From NCBI GenBank assembly GCA_018806915.1, contig JAGKQI010000049.1, forward strand, positions 1,798,001 through 1,862,000: 64,000 nucleotides of DNA, in the 5' to 3' direction. A model generated the notes under the pieces. The model did not search any database, had not been told where the DNA came from, and worked only from the letters and a program-made list of their open reading frames with translations. This DNA is from Phytophthora colocasiae. Lineage: Eukaryota; Oomycota; Peronosporomycetes; Peronosporales; Peronosporaceae. The translations under genes were made by a program, and so were the position numbers. Of the stretch, positions 43,457-53,632 are shown one piece after another (the stretch's first letter is position 1; the number at the start of each line of letters is the position of its first letter).

Positions 43457-43799
43457 GGTGTCTGTCTTGGTGGTTGGTTCCGGTCAAGTGATGCTGATGG
43501 AAAATGGAGGTCTCGTTTTCCTATATTTAGAGAATAATGTCTAAAGATATGAATTCGTTTAATTACTGGTTCAGACTCTCCTTGAATCACTTCGTTTCAG
43601 TATGATTGCCTTTAACCTATCCCGTTTTATTTTCGACAAATCAGAGAAAAAACCTCGTTGGATCCGACATTAAAAAACCTCGTGGACAGAAGCTTCACTT
43701 GGGTTCACTATGGTCGTTGGCTGGTGGAGGGCGTGGGTTTCGCCTCCCATTCGCTGCCTGGCGCCCGATAGTTGGTAAAGTTCCAGAAGCGCAGACAAG
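43457..43799. promoter_or_regulatory. Shared divergent upstream region, NOP10/Ran
   Basis: 343 bp between the ATGs of two highly expressed housekeeping genes. No defined motif called. Confidence 0.5.
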
Positions 43800-44861
43800 A
43801 TGGTACGTCTATATGTGTGTCTACAGGGCTTGTTCCGCCACCGCTTCACGCCGATTACGTGCACAAGAGCCTCATTCGCCTCCCTGCCTCTTCCTGCGCT
43901 CAAATACCGCGTCTACGCGACGTAAATGCCTATTTGGTGTCACCCACCGAAAAAAGTGAAGCCAAGTGAAGCGATCTAGTACTGCAGCACGCGCTACAGC
44001 AACAGGAACGACTTGATATGGCTCATTACAGGTGGACATGAACTGGGAGAGGCAAAATTGAGGGACTGAAGGCTTTGGCGTTGTTATTGGAACGGACAGA
44101 GCTGAAACAGGAAAACAGTTATACTTATTCCGATTCTTCCCTTTTTCAGGCCCAGAACGTCCCGGAATTCAAGCTCATCCTTGTGGGTGATGGTGGTGTC
44201 GGCAAGACCACCTTCGTGAAGCGTCACTTGACGGGCGAGTTCGAGAAGAAGTACGTCGCTACTCTTGGTGTGGAGGTGCACCCGCTTACGTTCCACACGA
44301 ACTTCGGCCCCATTCGCTTTAACTGCTGGGACACGGCCGGCCAGGAGAAGTTCGGAGGCCTTCGCGATGGCTACTACATCCAGGGACAGTGCGCTATCAT
44401 CATGTTCGACGTGACGTCGCGTATTACCTACAAGAACGTCCCCAACTGGCACAGAGACCTGTTCCGTGTGTGTGAGAACATCCCTATTGTGCTGTGCGGT
44501 AACAAGGTGGAGGTCAAGGACCGTAAGGTGAAGGCCAAGCAGATTACGTTCCACCGTAAGAAAAACCTGCAGTACTTCGACATCTCGGCCAAGTCCAACT
44601 ACCAGTTCGAGAAGCCGTTCCTGTGGCTTGCTCGCAAGCTTGTTGGGTACGTTTGATATGGATGTTATTGCGCATTTTTTTGCATTATTTACTGACTTCT
44701 GTGTTGAATCTTATAGCGACAACAACCTGACTTTCGTGGAGGCTCCTGCTCTTCGCCCGCCTGAGGTTACCATCACCCAGGAACAGATTGCCCAGATTGA
44801 AGCCGACACTAGTGCTGCTGCTGCTGCGGTCCCTCTTCCCGATGAGGACGAGGACCTGTAA
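43800..44861 (+). CDS. RAN: GTP-binding nuclear protein Ran
   Basis: Three coding exons, join(43800..43802, 44150..44646, 44717..44861); 214 residues, normal length. The first coding exon holds only the ATG, followed by a 347-bp intron starting GTACGT, long for this genome. Diagnostic Ran sequence: [80 protein letters not shown] and the acidic end DEDEDL. Ran-GTP drives nuclear import and export and spindle assembly. The guanine-specificity motif reads NKVE, where most Rans have NKVD. Confidence 0.96.
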
Positions 44862-45471
44862 GTTGATGCGGTGCTGTCCTATCACGCCTCGACCTGCACT
44901 TTTCGCTTAGAACTCAAGGAGAACGAAGGAGGGAGACTCGGACGGAGCTGCCGCGACAGTCGCAATTTGATGACTGTTTGCACGCGTTTCGGCCGCATCG
45001 ACCGACTGGTTTGCTGCCGCTGATGTGATGGAACGCGAGTTCCTTGAACGAATAACAACCAGATGACGAAGAAGACCAGTGAGGAAATAGTCGCGGTTGA
45101 ATGCATGTTGCTCTATTTTTGATTGCTTTCCGATTAGTTTAGCTTATTCTCATTTCACCAAGTAGTTAGATAACTTTGCAAGATCACTTTAGCTTGCTTC
45201 ATGCGTGCTGTTCACCTGTTCTTGGTGTTCGTAGAATTCAAAACCACCTGGAAAAAGGCATTTCTGGAGATTGTCAAAATAAGACAAAAACAATCTCTTT
45301 CAGTAGGTTATAAAGTACTAGAATACCGAAATCTACTTATCTGGGTGTTTCCCACGTTTCAAAAATTATAAGGTTTTGGATCTTCTCTACACGACGTTTT
45401 TATTGTCGCGTAATGCTGGCAATTATGGACGAAGCAGTCTGAAAAAATTCATTGACGTTTCTCTTGGTAGA
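44862..45471. promoter_or_regulatory. 3' region of Ran and promoter of the MFS gene
   Basis: A word near 45149 (TCTCATTTCACCAAGT) resembles the oomycete initiator consensus (TCATTY type), about 320 bp before the assumed ATG. The coding frame is open upstream to about 45376 but without ATG. Confidence 0.4.
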
Positions 45472-47399
45472 ATGGCAGGTGACGACTCGCTGTATCTCCG
45501 GCCACTGCAAGACGATGGCAACGATGAAGACTCGAGTGCGTACGTGCGCTGTTCGACACCGGGCGATGTAGAGCGCCAACCAACGAATGCGTCACTGGAA
45601 CAGTCAGACTGCGTCAGTGAGCTGAAGATGGTGCGTTTTGTGTCTGAGAGCGAAGGAGCCATCGCTGTTGAGGTCAGTGAAGAACACCACAGCACTGGCA
45701 ATGACGGGGTGGTTGGTATCCTCCACACTCCGGACATCAAATGGACATTGAGGACTCGCGCATTCCGCTCGTGTTTGGTGCTTGCTATGCCTTGGGCAGC
45801 GTACGCAATCCTCGGTACGTTAAATACGGTTGTTGTTAGTTGTGGAATATTGTGTTTGACGTTCTGGTTGTCTCCTTTAGACACTGTTTTCACGAATACG
45901 CGACTTTCGTACATGGAATCCATGGGTATCTCCGACTTTGTGCCGCGGTTTGTGCCCAGTCTCATCCAGATTTTCCTTGGACCGATCCTTGGAGCTATGT
46001 CGGACCGTTCGCTGTCGAAATGGGGGCGCCGGAATGTGTTTTTAGTAGCTGCTGCCGTCATCGTCACTGTGGCAGGCCTGCTATATGGCTCGGCCAACGT
46101 TCTTTTCCCAGATCTTCAGTCGTTGACCAAGCTGCTTCTTGTGCTGCTTAGTATCGGCGTACTGCTGTTGAATGTACGTTGCTTTCGTAAGTTTTCAGGA
46201 CCTAAGCCTTTTACTAATGTTGTTGTATTTGTAGATTGGTTTGCGAGCTCGGATTATGGATATGGTGCCGATTGAGTTTCAAGTGCACGCACAGGCGACA
46301 TTAGCCATGTATGAAGGCGTTGGAGGAGTACTTGGAGCACTCCTCTTTCGGAGCACTTCTGACGCGGTGGTATTTGCAAGTGCCATTAGCGGGGAGGAAA
46401 TCCTGAAAGTTTTCGGGTTTGCCATGGTCTCAATCTTCGTTACAACTGCGGTTTGCATCTATCTGCGGCCGGAACATCCGCAAGATAAACCCATATTTCA
46501 ACCTCGACTCAGTCGCGTTGGCCGTGAAGCATGGCAGCAAGTGGTGCACGCACCTAGGATCTTCCGCTTCCTGTGCATCATATACTTCGTGTTATCATTC
46601 GCGTGGCTAAGCTTCTCGGACGAGGTCTACCAGTGGTGGGGTGCAAACGTCTATGAAGGCTGCAAGGCAGCAGGTAAGGTTCAAACTGATACGACTCTAA
46701 CGAACCTTCTGCAGTTAACATACCTTGTACTTTGTGTAGATTGTGACGACAAAAGCCAGGATAAATATCGTGAAGGTCTCAACACAGCCAACACGGCACT
46801 CATCGCCCAGGTACAGTATAGCTTACTACTAACGTTCGTATTTGACGTCTCGTACAATTTGACTAACTATCGCTCTCTTAGAATGGCCTTGTGGCAGTGA
46901 TTTGCTTCTTCGTGCTGCTTGTCATGCCTCGATGCAAAGATGCTAGATATTTAAAAAGGTTCACAGTACTCGGCCTAGTCATCGGAAGTAAGTTGGATAT
47001 TGTGTATATGTTCTGGAGTGGCTTGCTAACAGTTTACACTGTCGTTGTTCAGCATGTGCTTTGGTAGTTGCAGTCTCAGTGGGGAAATACTGCAAGGAAG
47101 TGGCGTTCACAGGCTTCATAGTCACGGCTTTCTATCAAACCGTGGCAAATGTCTTCCCGTTTTCGATCGTGGGCATCATGGGCAAAGAGCTACAACTTTC
47201 CGTTCACGGATTCAACAACAACGGTCTCTACGTCGGCGTACTCATGCTTTTTGAGGCTGCATCAGATTTAACTGTCCAAGTTTACGGAACTGAAAGCTTG
47301 GCACCACTAGGGACAGGAAACGTGCTCACGCTTCCCTGCATCCTTTTCGCCGTTGGAATTGCATGTACAGCCAGGTTTGTGAGAACACTAGGTCGATGA
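45472..47399 (+). CDS. Major facilitator superfamily carrier, GPH/SUT-like
   Basis: Six exons, join(45472..45814, 45881..46173, 46235..46673, 46740..46810, 46882..46987, 47053..47399); 532 residues. The first intron (66 bp, GTACGT...TTTAG) keeps the frame open, so an unspliced reading is also possible. It starts MAGDDSLYLRPLQDD with a long acidic cytosolic N-terminus. About 12 membrane helices; the loop GAMSDRSLSKWGRRNVF is the motif typical of sucrose and glycoside-cation symporters, and FYQTVANVFPFSIVGIMG recalls the second half of SUT proteins. It probably imports a sugar with protons; the substrate is unknown. Confidence 0.85.
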
Positions 47400-47474
47400 T
47401 GAAGGTGCATCAGATTCAGGCTTTATCAACGGAACAATGCTTTATTTAGTAGGGTAAGATATCTTCCTCGGACA

Positions 47475-48504
47475 ATGTTGCCTCGTCCTCGCCGTTGCCT
47501 TCACGATTCTAACTCAAAAGGGAAAATGCCCACGGAGAGATCACTCGATGATCGACACAGCTACATGCAGCCCATGAACTCGCATGTCGGTCCAGGTGCA
47601 TACACAATTCCGTCGACTTTCCGGCGGTCAGCTCCGAACCTGTTGCTACGCGTGGTGCAGCGCGAAAATTACGGCCGGGAGTTCTCAAGGTAAGCAAGCG
47701 ACACCGAGATGCGCCTGTATCAGGGTCAGCGGTGCTAAAGCGCGTGTTTCGTATGCTCACAGGCAGAAGCGAAGCACAACGGCCACAGCTGCGGAATTGA
47801 CCTCACCCGAGTACGTCCAATGGAACCAAGCGCCATCAGCATAGATACCGCGTGCAAGCCCTCTCTTTGCATTGTCCGTGCTGGGTGGCTAAGTTAGCCG
47901 CTAACATGTGATTGGTTCCGTTAGTGCGGCGTGCCAGCTCTGCCTCGTCACGACAGCGGACACACACCGAGCTCGGCGCGACCAGCTCCGCAAGCTGCTG
48001 CAGGTCGATTCTAGCGTTGCCCTTGCGTTCGACTACATTGCCTTGCGCTCACATATCGCTGTCTTGGTGTTGTTCGCAGGTGAATCGTTGGCGTCAGGAT
48101 GGAAGTGAATGTTCGCCTGCCCAAACGGCCAGCAAAGCAACTAGCCCGACGAAAACGGTCTCACCAAGACGATCGCCATCACCGAGCTCGCGTGCCATCT
48201 CCCCATTAGGACGTCGTCGCTGGGAAACAGCAGAGCTTGCGCTTGCGGACATTCCAACGGAGCCTGTTGAGGAAGAACTACGAAACGAAGACGTTCATTC
48301 CTTGCAACACCAGCAGGTATAAGAACCTTGGCTGGGTGGGAAGAGTAGACCTAGGGATCACCGTGGACTGACGTGGGGTTCTATCTGACGCAGCTCGGGA
48401 CACTCAGTGGACCGATGACGTACCAGCATTTCCTCATGGGCACGAGTTATTTAGAACGGCTCAAGAAACTGCAGCGTCGGCAACAGTACTTCGCTACTCG
48501 GTAG
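47475..48504 (+). CDS. Sperm-tail PG-rich repeat (STPGR) protein, probable axoneme protein
   Basis: Five exons, join(47475..47689, 47763..47810, 47925..48003, 48080..48316, 48394..48504); about 229 residues. The motif HVGPGAYTIPSTF is the SHIPPO/STPGR signature found in microtubule-lumen and flagellar proteins. A helical basic segment (DTHRARRDQLRKLLQ), a Ser/Pro-rich part (SPTKTVSPRRSPSPSS) and the end MGTSYLERLKKLQRRQQYF follow. Exons 2-4 were chosen by frame and splice sites; the donor of exon 3 (CAG/GTCGAT) is weak. The start could also be the ATG at 47526. Confidence 0.65.
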
Positions 48505-49056
48505 ACCAAGAAGCTTTGTTGACGTGGACACCTTGGAGCTGGCGAATTGCTGCAATCGAAAGGATTGGACGTGCGACGCTAGTAGCGTCGCTACTGGTGT
48601 AACGGCAAGTTGAAGCTGAAGCCGCATCGGCTTTGCGTCATGACTCTGATTTCGCTGGAGCTGGGCCACGTCACAGCGCAGCAGTTGGGCAATGCTTGTG
48701 CCCTGCATCATGCAGTGCCTTGACACTGTAAAGTGCTCCGGCGGTCCTGTCCTCAAAGCACCTTTGCTGAACCCATCCGTGACGTAGGCACTCGAACCAG
48801 ATGAAAGGAATAACTAACATTAAATAAGTACATTGCAGCAAATCCTCAAGTGTAAAACATTTCATCCCTGCTTAAAGCACTGACTTACATTAGAAACGTA
48901 CTGAGCCCTCGACGGCATGATGTCATCGTGTCTTTTCGCCCGCAAAGGGTCCCCATTTCCCATACTCAAACCAAGTGAACACGCGCTGACGCGGCGCCCC
49001 AAGCAGCCCGCCCATCTTCCCCATAGATTTCCACGTGCGTGGACGTGCGGCTTCCT
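48505..49056. other. Intergenic between STPGR gene and ATP-citrate lyase
   Basis: No gene found; small frames on both strands lack similarity. A short GC-rich patch (48950-49040) precedes the ACLY promoter. Confidence 0.5.
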
Positions 49057-49072
49057 GCTCATTTGAGATTTT
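49057..49072 (+). promoter_or_regulatory. Oomycete initiator-type core promoter of ACLY
   Basis: GCTCATTTGAGATTTT matches the oomycete core consensus GCTCATTYYNCAWTTT at nearly every position. Transcription would start near 49059-49061 and leave a leader of about 66 nt before the ATG at 49127. Confidence 0.6.
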
Positions 49073-49126
49073 GCGGCGTCCGCCCCAGTCCTTCGGCCTC
49101 AAGACACCCAATTCACACGCCACAAG

Positions 49127-52100
49127 ATGTCGGCCAAGGCGATCCGCGAGTTCGATGGCAAGCGCATCCTGTCTACGAGTCTGCCGGCCTTCAACCTCAA
49201 CAAGCGCTTCGCACAGGTGGCCGTGAGCAAGAGCTTCGCCGGTCAGAGCCGCGAGGACTTCTTCGGCGCCATTGAGGCCACCAGTCCCTGGCTCACGTCT
49301 CTGGGTGAGACGAAGCTCGTGGTCAAGCCCGACCAGCTCATCAAGCGTCGTGGCAAGGCCAACCTGCTGCTGCTCAATGCCTCGTGGGCCGAGGTGCAGG
49401 AATGGGTCTGGGAACGTATTAACAAGCCTATCCAGGTGGAAACCGTCACGGGTGTGCTCACTCACTTCATTGTTGAGCCTTTCATTAAGCACGGAGCCGG
49501 TGACGAGCACTACGTGTGCATTGTCTCGAACCGCGACGGCGAAGAGATCCTCTTCCACCACGAAGGTGGCGTGGACGTCGGCAACGTCGATGCTAAGGCT
49601 AAGCGCCTACAGGTCGGCATTGAGTCTGTCGCCTCTGAGGAGGAAGTGACCGCTGCACTGCTGTCCTCGGTCGAGGAGGTGCGTAAGCCTATCCTGGCTA
49701 AGTTCCTCGTGGGAATGCTGGCCAAGTTCCGTGAGCTGCACTTCGTCTACATGGAGATCAACCCCATCGTGCTGGTGGGCGACCAGATCTCCGTGCTGGA
49801 CATGGCTGCCAAGCTCGATGAGACCGCTAACTTCTTGGTGGGTGATCGCTGGGGCGAGATCGAGTTCCCGCCGGCTTTCGGCCGTGCTAAGTTCCCTGAG
49901 GAGGAGTTCATCCAGGACTTGGACTCCAAGACGGGTGCTTCTCTCAAGCTCACGATCCTCAACCACACGGGCCGCATCTGGACGATGGTTGCTGGCGGAG
50001 GTGCTTCGGTTGTGTACGCTGACACCATCGCGGACTTGGGCTACGGCCACGAGCTGGCCAACTACGGTGAGTACTCGGGTGCTCCCAGTGAGACTCACAC
50101 GTACCACTACGCCAAGACCATCCTGGACCTTATGACGCGCAACTTCGACGAGCGTGGAAAGGTGCTGATCATCGGCGGTGGTATTGCCAACTTCACGGAC
50201 GTTGCATTGACTTTCAAGGGTATCATCCGTGCTATTAAGGAGTACCAGCAGAAGCTCAAGGACAACAAGGTGCACATCTGGGTGCGTCGTGGTGGCCCTA
50301 ACTGTCAGGAGGGTCTGGCTGTCATGCGTGAGGTCGGTGAGGCGACGGGCGTGCCTATCGAGGTGTTCGGCCCGGAGACGCACATCACCGCTGTCGTCCC
50401 CATGGCTCTTGGTCTGGTGGAGAAGCCCACGTCGGTGGCCGTGCAGCCTGCTGCCAAGGCCATTGGAGGCACCAAGCCTAGCTCGAGCAAGGCTGTTTCG
50501 GAGGAAGGCAGCGCTGCCAACAGTGACAACGAAGAGGGTGAGAACGCCGAGGAGCTGGAGAGCAAGGCCACCACGAAGCAGGCTCCGGTTGTGATCCAGG
50601 ACGAGGGTATCGTGCGCATGAACGACAACACGCGCTGCATCGTCTACGGTCTGCAGCAGCGTGCCGTGCAGGGCATGCTCGACTTCGACTACCTGTGCAA
50701 CCGTAAGACCCCCAGTGTGGCGGCATTGATCTTCCCGTTCTCGCCCAACCACTACCTCAAGTTTTACTGGGGCACCTCGGAGCGTCTGATCCCCGTGTAC
50801 CAGAAGCTGTCGGATGCCGTCAAGAAGTTCCCGGATGTGAGCGTGCTGATCAACTTCTCGTCTTTCCGTTCTGTATACCAGTCCACCATGGAGGGTTTTG
50901 AGCACAGCGACACCCTGAAGACACACGCCATCATTGCCGAGGGTGTGCCTGAGCAGCAGTCGCGTTTGATCTCCAAGAAGGCGCGTGAGCTGAACGTCGG
51001 TATCATTGGTCCCGCCACGGTCGGTGGAATCAAGCCTGGCTGCTTGCGTATCGGTAACACTGGTGGTATGCTGGACAACATTGTGCAGTCGAAGCTGTAC
51101 CGCCCCGGTAGCGTGGCGTACGTGTCCAAGTCGGGTGGTATGTCCAACGAGCTGAACAACATCGTCTCGCAGACGACCGATGGTGTGTACGAGGGTGTAG
51201 CCATTGGTGGTGACAAGTACCCAGGCTCCACGTTCATCCAGCACCTGCTGCGTTACGAAGCGAACCCCGAGGTGAAGATGATGGTTCTTCTGGGTGAGGT
51301 TGGCGGAACCGACGAGTTCGCTGTCTGCCGTGCCATCCAGTCTGGTGCTATCACGAAGCCCGTGGTGGCTTGGTGCATTGGTACGTGCGCCAAGATTTTC
51401 CCGTTCGAGGTGCAGTTCGGTCACGCCGGTGCTTGCGCTACGGGCGAGTCGGAGACTGCTTCGGCCAAGAACGCCGCTCTGGCTGCTGCTGGTGCCATCG
51501 TGCCTGAGAACTTCGACCAGTTCGGTAACGCTATCCGCAAGCAATTCGACTCGATGGTTGCGTCTGGTGCGATCGTGCCGCGTCCGGAGGTCCCGGTCCC
51601 CAAGGTGCCTATGGACTACGCCTGGGCCAAGAACCTTGGTCTTATCCGTAAGCCGGCCAACTTCATCTCGTCCATTTCGGACGACCGTGGCGAGGAACTG
51701 CGTTACGCTGGTACTCCCATCTCGAAGGTGTTCGAGGAGGACATGGGCGTCGGTGGCGTCATCGGTCTGCTGTGGTTCAAGCGCAATCTGCCGGCCTACG
51801 CCTCGAAGTTCATCGAGATGGTGCTCATGGTCACGGCCGACCACGGCCCGGCCGTGTCAGGTGCCCACAACACGATCGTTACTGCCCGTGCCGGCAAGGA
51901 CCTGATTTCGTCGCTGATCTCGGGTCTTGTGACGATTGGACCCCGTTTTGGTGGTGCTCTTGACAAGGCCGCCGAGATGTTCGCCAGCGCTCACGACTCG
52001 GGTCTGTCCGCGGCCGACTTCGTGGTGGACATGCGCCGTCAGAACAAGCTCATCATGGGTATTGGTCACCGCATCAAGTCGCTGTCGAACCCGGACAAGC

Positions 52101-52441
52101 GTGTGACGATCATCAAGGAGTTCGCCAAGGCCAACTTCCCGGCCACGGACGTGCTGGACTTCGCCCTGGAGGTGGAGCAGGTGACCACCAAGAAGCGCAG
52201 CAACCTCATCCTGAACGTCGATGGCTGTATCGCTGTGTGCTTCGTCGACCTGCTGCGTAACTGCGGCGTCTTCACCCTGGAGGAGGCCAACGAGCAGATC
52301 GAGAACGGCTGCCTCAACGGCCTGTTCGTGCTCGGCCGCAGCATTGGTTTCATCGGTCACTTCCTCGACCAGAAGCGTCTCAAGCAGCCGCTGTACCGCC
52401 ACCCGTGGGATGATATCTCGTACCTGAACGAGGAGTTCTAA
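49127..52441 (+). CDS. ACLY: ATP-citrate lyase, single-chain
   Basis: Single exon, 1104 residues, the length of animal ACLY. It makes cytosolic acetyl-CoA and oxaloacetate from citrate, CoA and ATP, feeding fatty-acid and sterol precursors. Order: ATP-grasp and citrate-binding part (residues 1 to about 425), an acidic Ser/Glu linker (about 440-490, SSSKAVSEEGSAANSDNEEG), the CoA-ligase domain with phospho-histidine His766 in FGHAGACATGESETASAKN, and the citrate-synthase-like C-terminus (VSGAHNTIVTARAGKDLISS, IMGIGHRIKSLSNPDKR). Codon use is strongly GC3-biased, typical of high expression. The fused form, as here, differs from the two-subunit form of fungi and plants. Confidence 0.97.
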   Translation: MSAKAIREFDGKRILSTSLPAFNLNKRFAQVAVSKSFAGQSREDFFGAIEATSPWLTSLGETKLVVKPDQLIKRRGKANLLLLNASWAEVQEWVWERINKPIQVETVTGVLTHFIVEPFIKHGAGDEHYVCIVSNRDGEEILFHHEGGVDVGNVDAKAKRLQVGIESVASEEEVTAALLSSVEEVRKPILAKFLVGMLAKFRELHFVYMEINPIVLVGDQISVLDMAAKLDETANFLVGDRWGEIEFPPAFGRAKFPEEEFIQDLDSKTGASLKLTILNHTGRIWTMVAGGGASVVYADTIADLGYGHELANYGEYSGAPSETHTYHYAKTILDLMTRNFDERGKVLIIGGGIANFTDVALTFKGIIRAIKEYQQKLKDNKVHIWVRRGGPNCQEGLAVMREVGEATGVPIEVFGPETHITAVVPMALGLVEKPTSVAVQPAAKAIGGTKPSSSKAVSEEGSAANSDNEEGENAEELESKATTKQAPVVIQDEGIVRMNDNTRCIVYGLQQRAVQGMLDFDYLCNRKTPSVAALIFPFSPNHYLKFYWGTSERLIPVYQKLSDAVKKFPDVSVLINFSSFRSVYQSTMEGFEHSDTLKTHAIIAEGVPEQQSRLISKKARELNVGIIGPATVGGIKPGCLRIGNTGGMLDNIVQSKLYRPGSVAYVSKSGGMSNELNNIVSQTTDGVYEGVAIGGDKYPGSTFIQHLLRYEANPEVKMMVLLGEVGGTDEFAVCRAIQSGAITKPVVAWCIGTCAKIFPFEVQFGHAGACATGESETASAKNAALAAAGAIVPENFDQFGNAIRKQFDSMVASGAIVPRPEVPVPKVPMDYAWAKNLGLIRKPANFISSISDDRGEELRYAGTPISKVFEEDMGVGGVIGLLWFKRNLPAYASKFIEMVLMVTADHGPAVSGAHNTIVTARAGKDLISSLISGLVTIGPRFGGALDKAAEMFASAHDSGLSAADFVVDMRRQNKLIMGIGHRIKSLSNPDKRVTIIKEFAKANFPATDVLDFALEVEQVTTKKRSNLILNVDGCIAVCFVDLLRNCGVFTLEEANEQIENGCLNGLFVLGRSIGFIGHFLDQKRLKQPLYRHPWDDISYLNEEF

Positions 52442-52566
52442 GAGAACAGAGCGAAAGCGGAAAGATGCAGTGCATTTTTCCGCACAAATAGTAGATGCTA
52501 AGTAGTAAGCTGAAAATGTGTGTCTTCATATCTTACCTCCATCTTCTCTTCCCTTCCATCACCTCT
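52442..52566. other. Convergent 3' region of ACLY and the SAM gene
   Basis: 125 bp; no hairpin or gene seen. Confidence 0.4.
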
Positions 52567-53589
52567 TCACGCACTTGCAGCCAGAGGAGCGATCGTAGCC
52601 GTGTTCTCCTCTGAAGACTGCGACTGTAGCCGTTGGATAGCCTTTCGGATACGCAGTCTGTGTGCAAACTTAGCGATTCCAACCTCGCTCATCGCCTGAT
52701 CCACGTCGTCTTCACTCTCTAGCTGCGCCAGATCTTCCAGAGTCGAGAACCCGTGCTCCTCCAACTGCTTAGCATAGACGCAGTACTCTTCCGACCGGGA
52801 GGTGTCAATGTTCGCAAGCCAATCTCGGAGTGGGCCATCACAACTCCCGTCGTCGTCTTGAAGGTCCAGCAGCACACTCTCAACCCCCGTTTTCTCTGGA
52901 GAAACAGCATCAGCCTTCGTCCCAGCTCCATGAGCCAGTAATTCATCAACACTCAGTCGTCTCACAGCCTCCACGTCCAACGTCTCACTGCTCTTAGAGT
53001 GCTTTCTTGTCTTCTTGGTCGACTCGAGGATTTGATCCAGCGCCTTCTCCGTATCCGACGCCAGCATCGTGAACGCTGCCTGCTCCTTCTCGGGACTTTC
53101 CCTCTTCCACTGCGGCTGGGACGAATTGCTCTTTGCTTGTGCACGCTCTTGCATCTTGCGTTGTTTCCATCGGGACGGTCGAGGTGGTTGGTCGGTGGTC
53201 ATTGGCCCCCAGCGCATGGCTGGCGTCGAGGATACGCCGCTCTCCATCACCCGACGACGAAGCTCCATCATGGCTGCCTCCGAGAAGCGCTCGTCCTCCG
53301 TAAGCAGCGCCTCCTTCTGTTCTTCCATGAACTGCGGACGGCGTTGACGCAAACGAGTGAAGCAGGTCGTGAAAGCTGCAGCGACGTTGGTAACGGCTTC
53401 GCTCGCCACCTCACGCGGACTCAGCACGAACGGAAGACTCAGAGCCACAACCGTCTTGACTATTGCTCGCGCGCAGCCTGTAGGCGCGTCGGTCGTCGTG
53501 TCCATCGCAGCAAAGCGCGACTCCATTGGACTTGAGTTCTTCGAAAGTGATTGTGTCTTTTCATGAAATACAAGGATCCAAGATTTCAT
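52567..53589 (-). CDS. SAM-domain protein of unknown function
   Basis: Single exon, up to 340 residues. The start is either M1 (MKSWILVFHEK) or, more in line with conserved starts, M22 (MESRFAAMDTT, ATG 53526). The N-terminal part is helical and basic with a short hydrophobic run (ALSLPFVLS); the middle is low-complexity. Residues near 255-325 form a SAM domain (LRDWLANIDTSRSEEYCVYA, then LEEHGFSTLEDLAQL and MSEVGIAKFAHRLRIRKAI). SAM domains act in protein oligomers or RNA binding; no partner can be named. Confidence 0.75.
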   Translation of the reverse strand: MKSWILVFHEKTQSLSKNSSPMESRFAAMDTTTDAPTGCARAIVKTVVALSLPFVLSPREVASEAVTNVAAAFTTCFTRLRQRRPQFMEEQKEALLTEDERFSEAAMMELRRRVMESGVSSTPAMRWGPMTTDQPPRPSRWKQRKMQERAQAKSNSSQPQWKRESPEKEQAAFTMLASDTEKALDQILESTKKTRKHSKSSETLDVEAVRRLSVDELLAHGAGTKADAVSPEKTGVESVLLDLQDDDGSCDGPLRDWLANIDTSRSEEYCVYAKQLEEHGFSTLEDLAQLESEDDVDQAMSEVGIAKFAHRLRIRKAIQRLQSQSSEENTATIAPLAASA

Positions 53590-53632
53590 GGAAGATCAAG
53601 ATGGCTACATTTTTGAAAAACGATGTAACTAT

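Noticed and set aside
45815..45880. Coding reading through the first MFS intron
   Set aside because: The 66-bp segment is in frame, but its GTACGT donor and pyrimidine-rich TTTAG acceptor match other introns here; spliced form preferred, unspliced not excluded.
49607..51844. 745-codon open frame antisense to ATP-citrate lyase
   Set aside because: It is the codon-bias shadow of a GC3-rich gene; the sense protein is clearly ACLY and the antisense translation (Arg/Val/Leu/His rich) resembles nothing.
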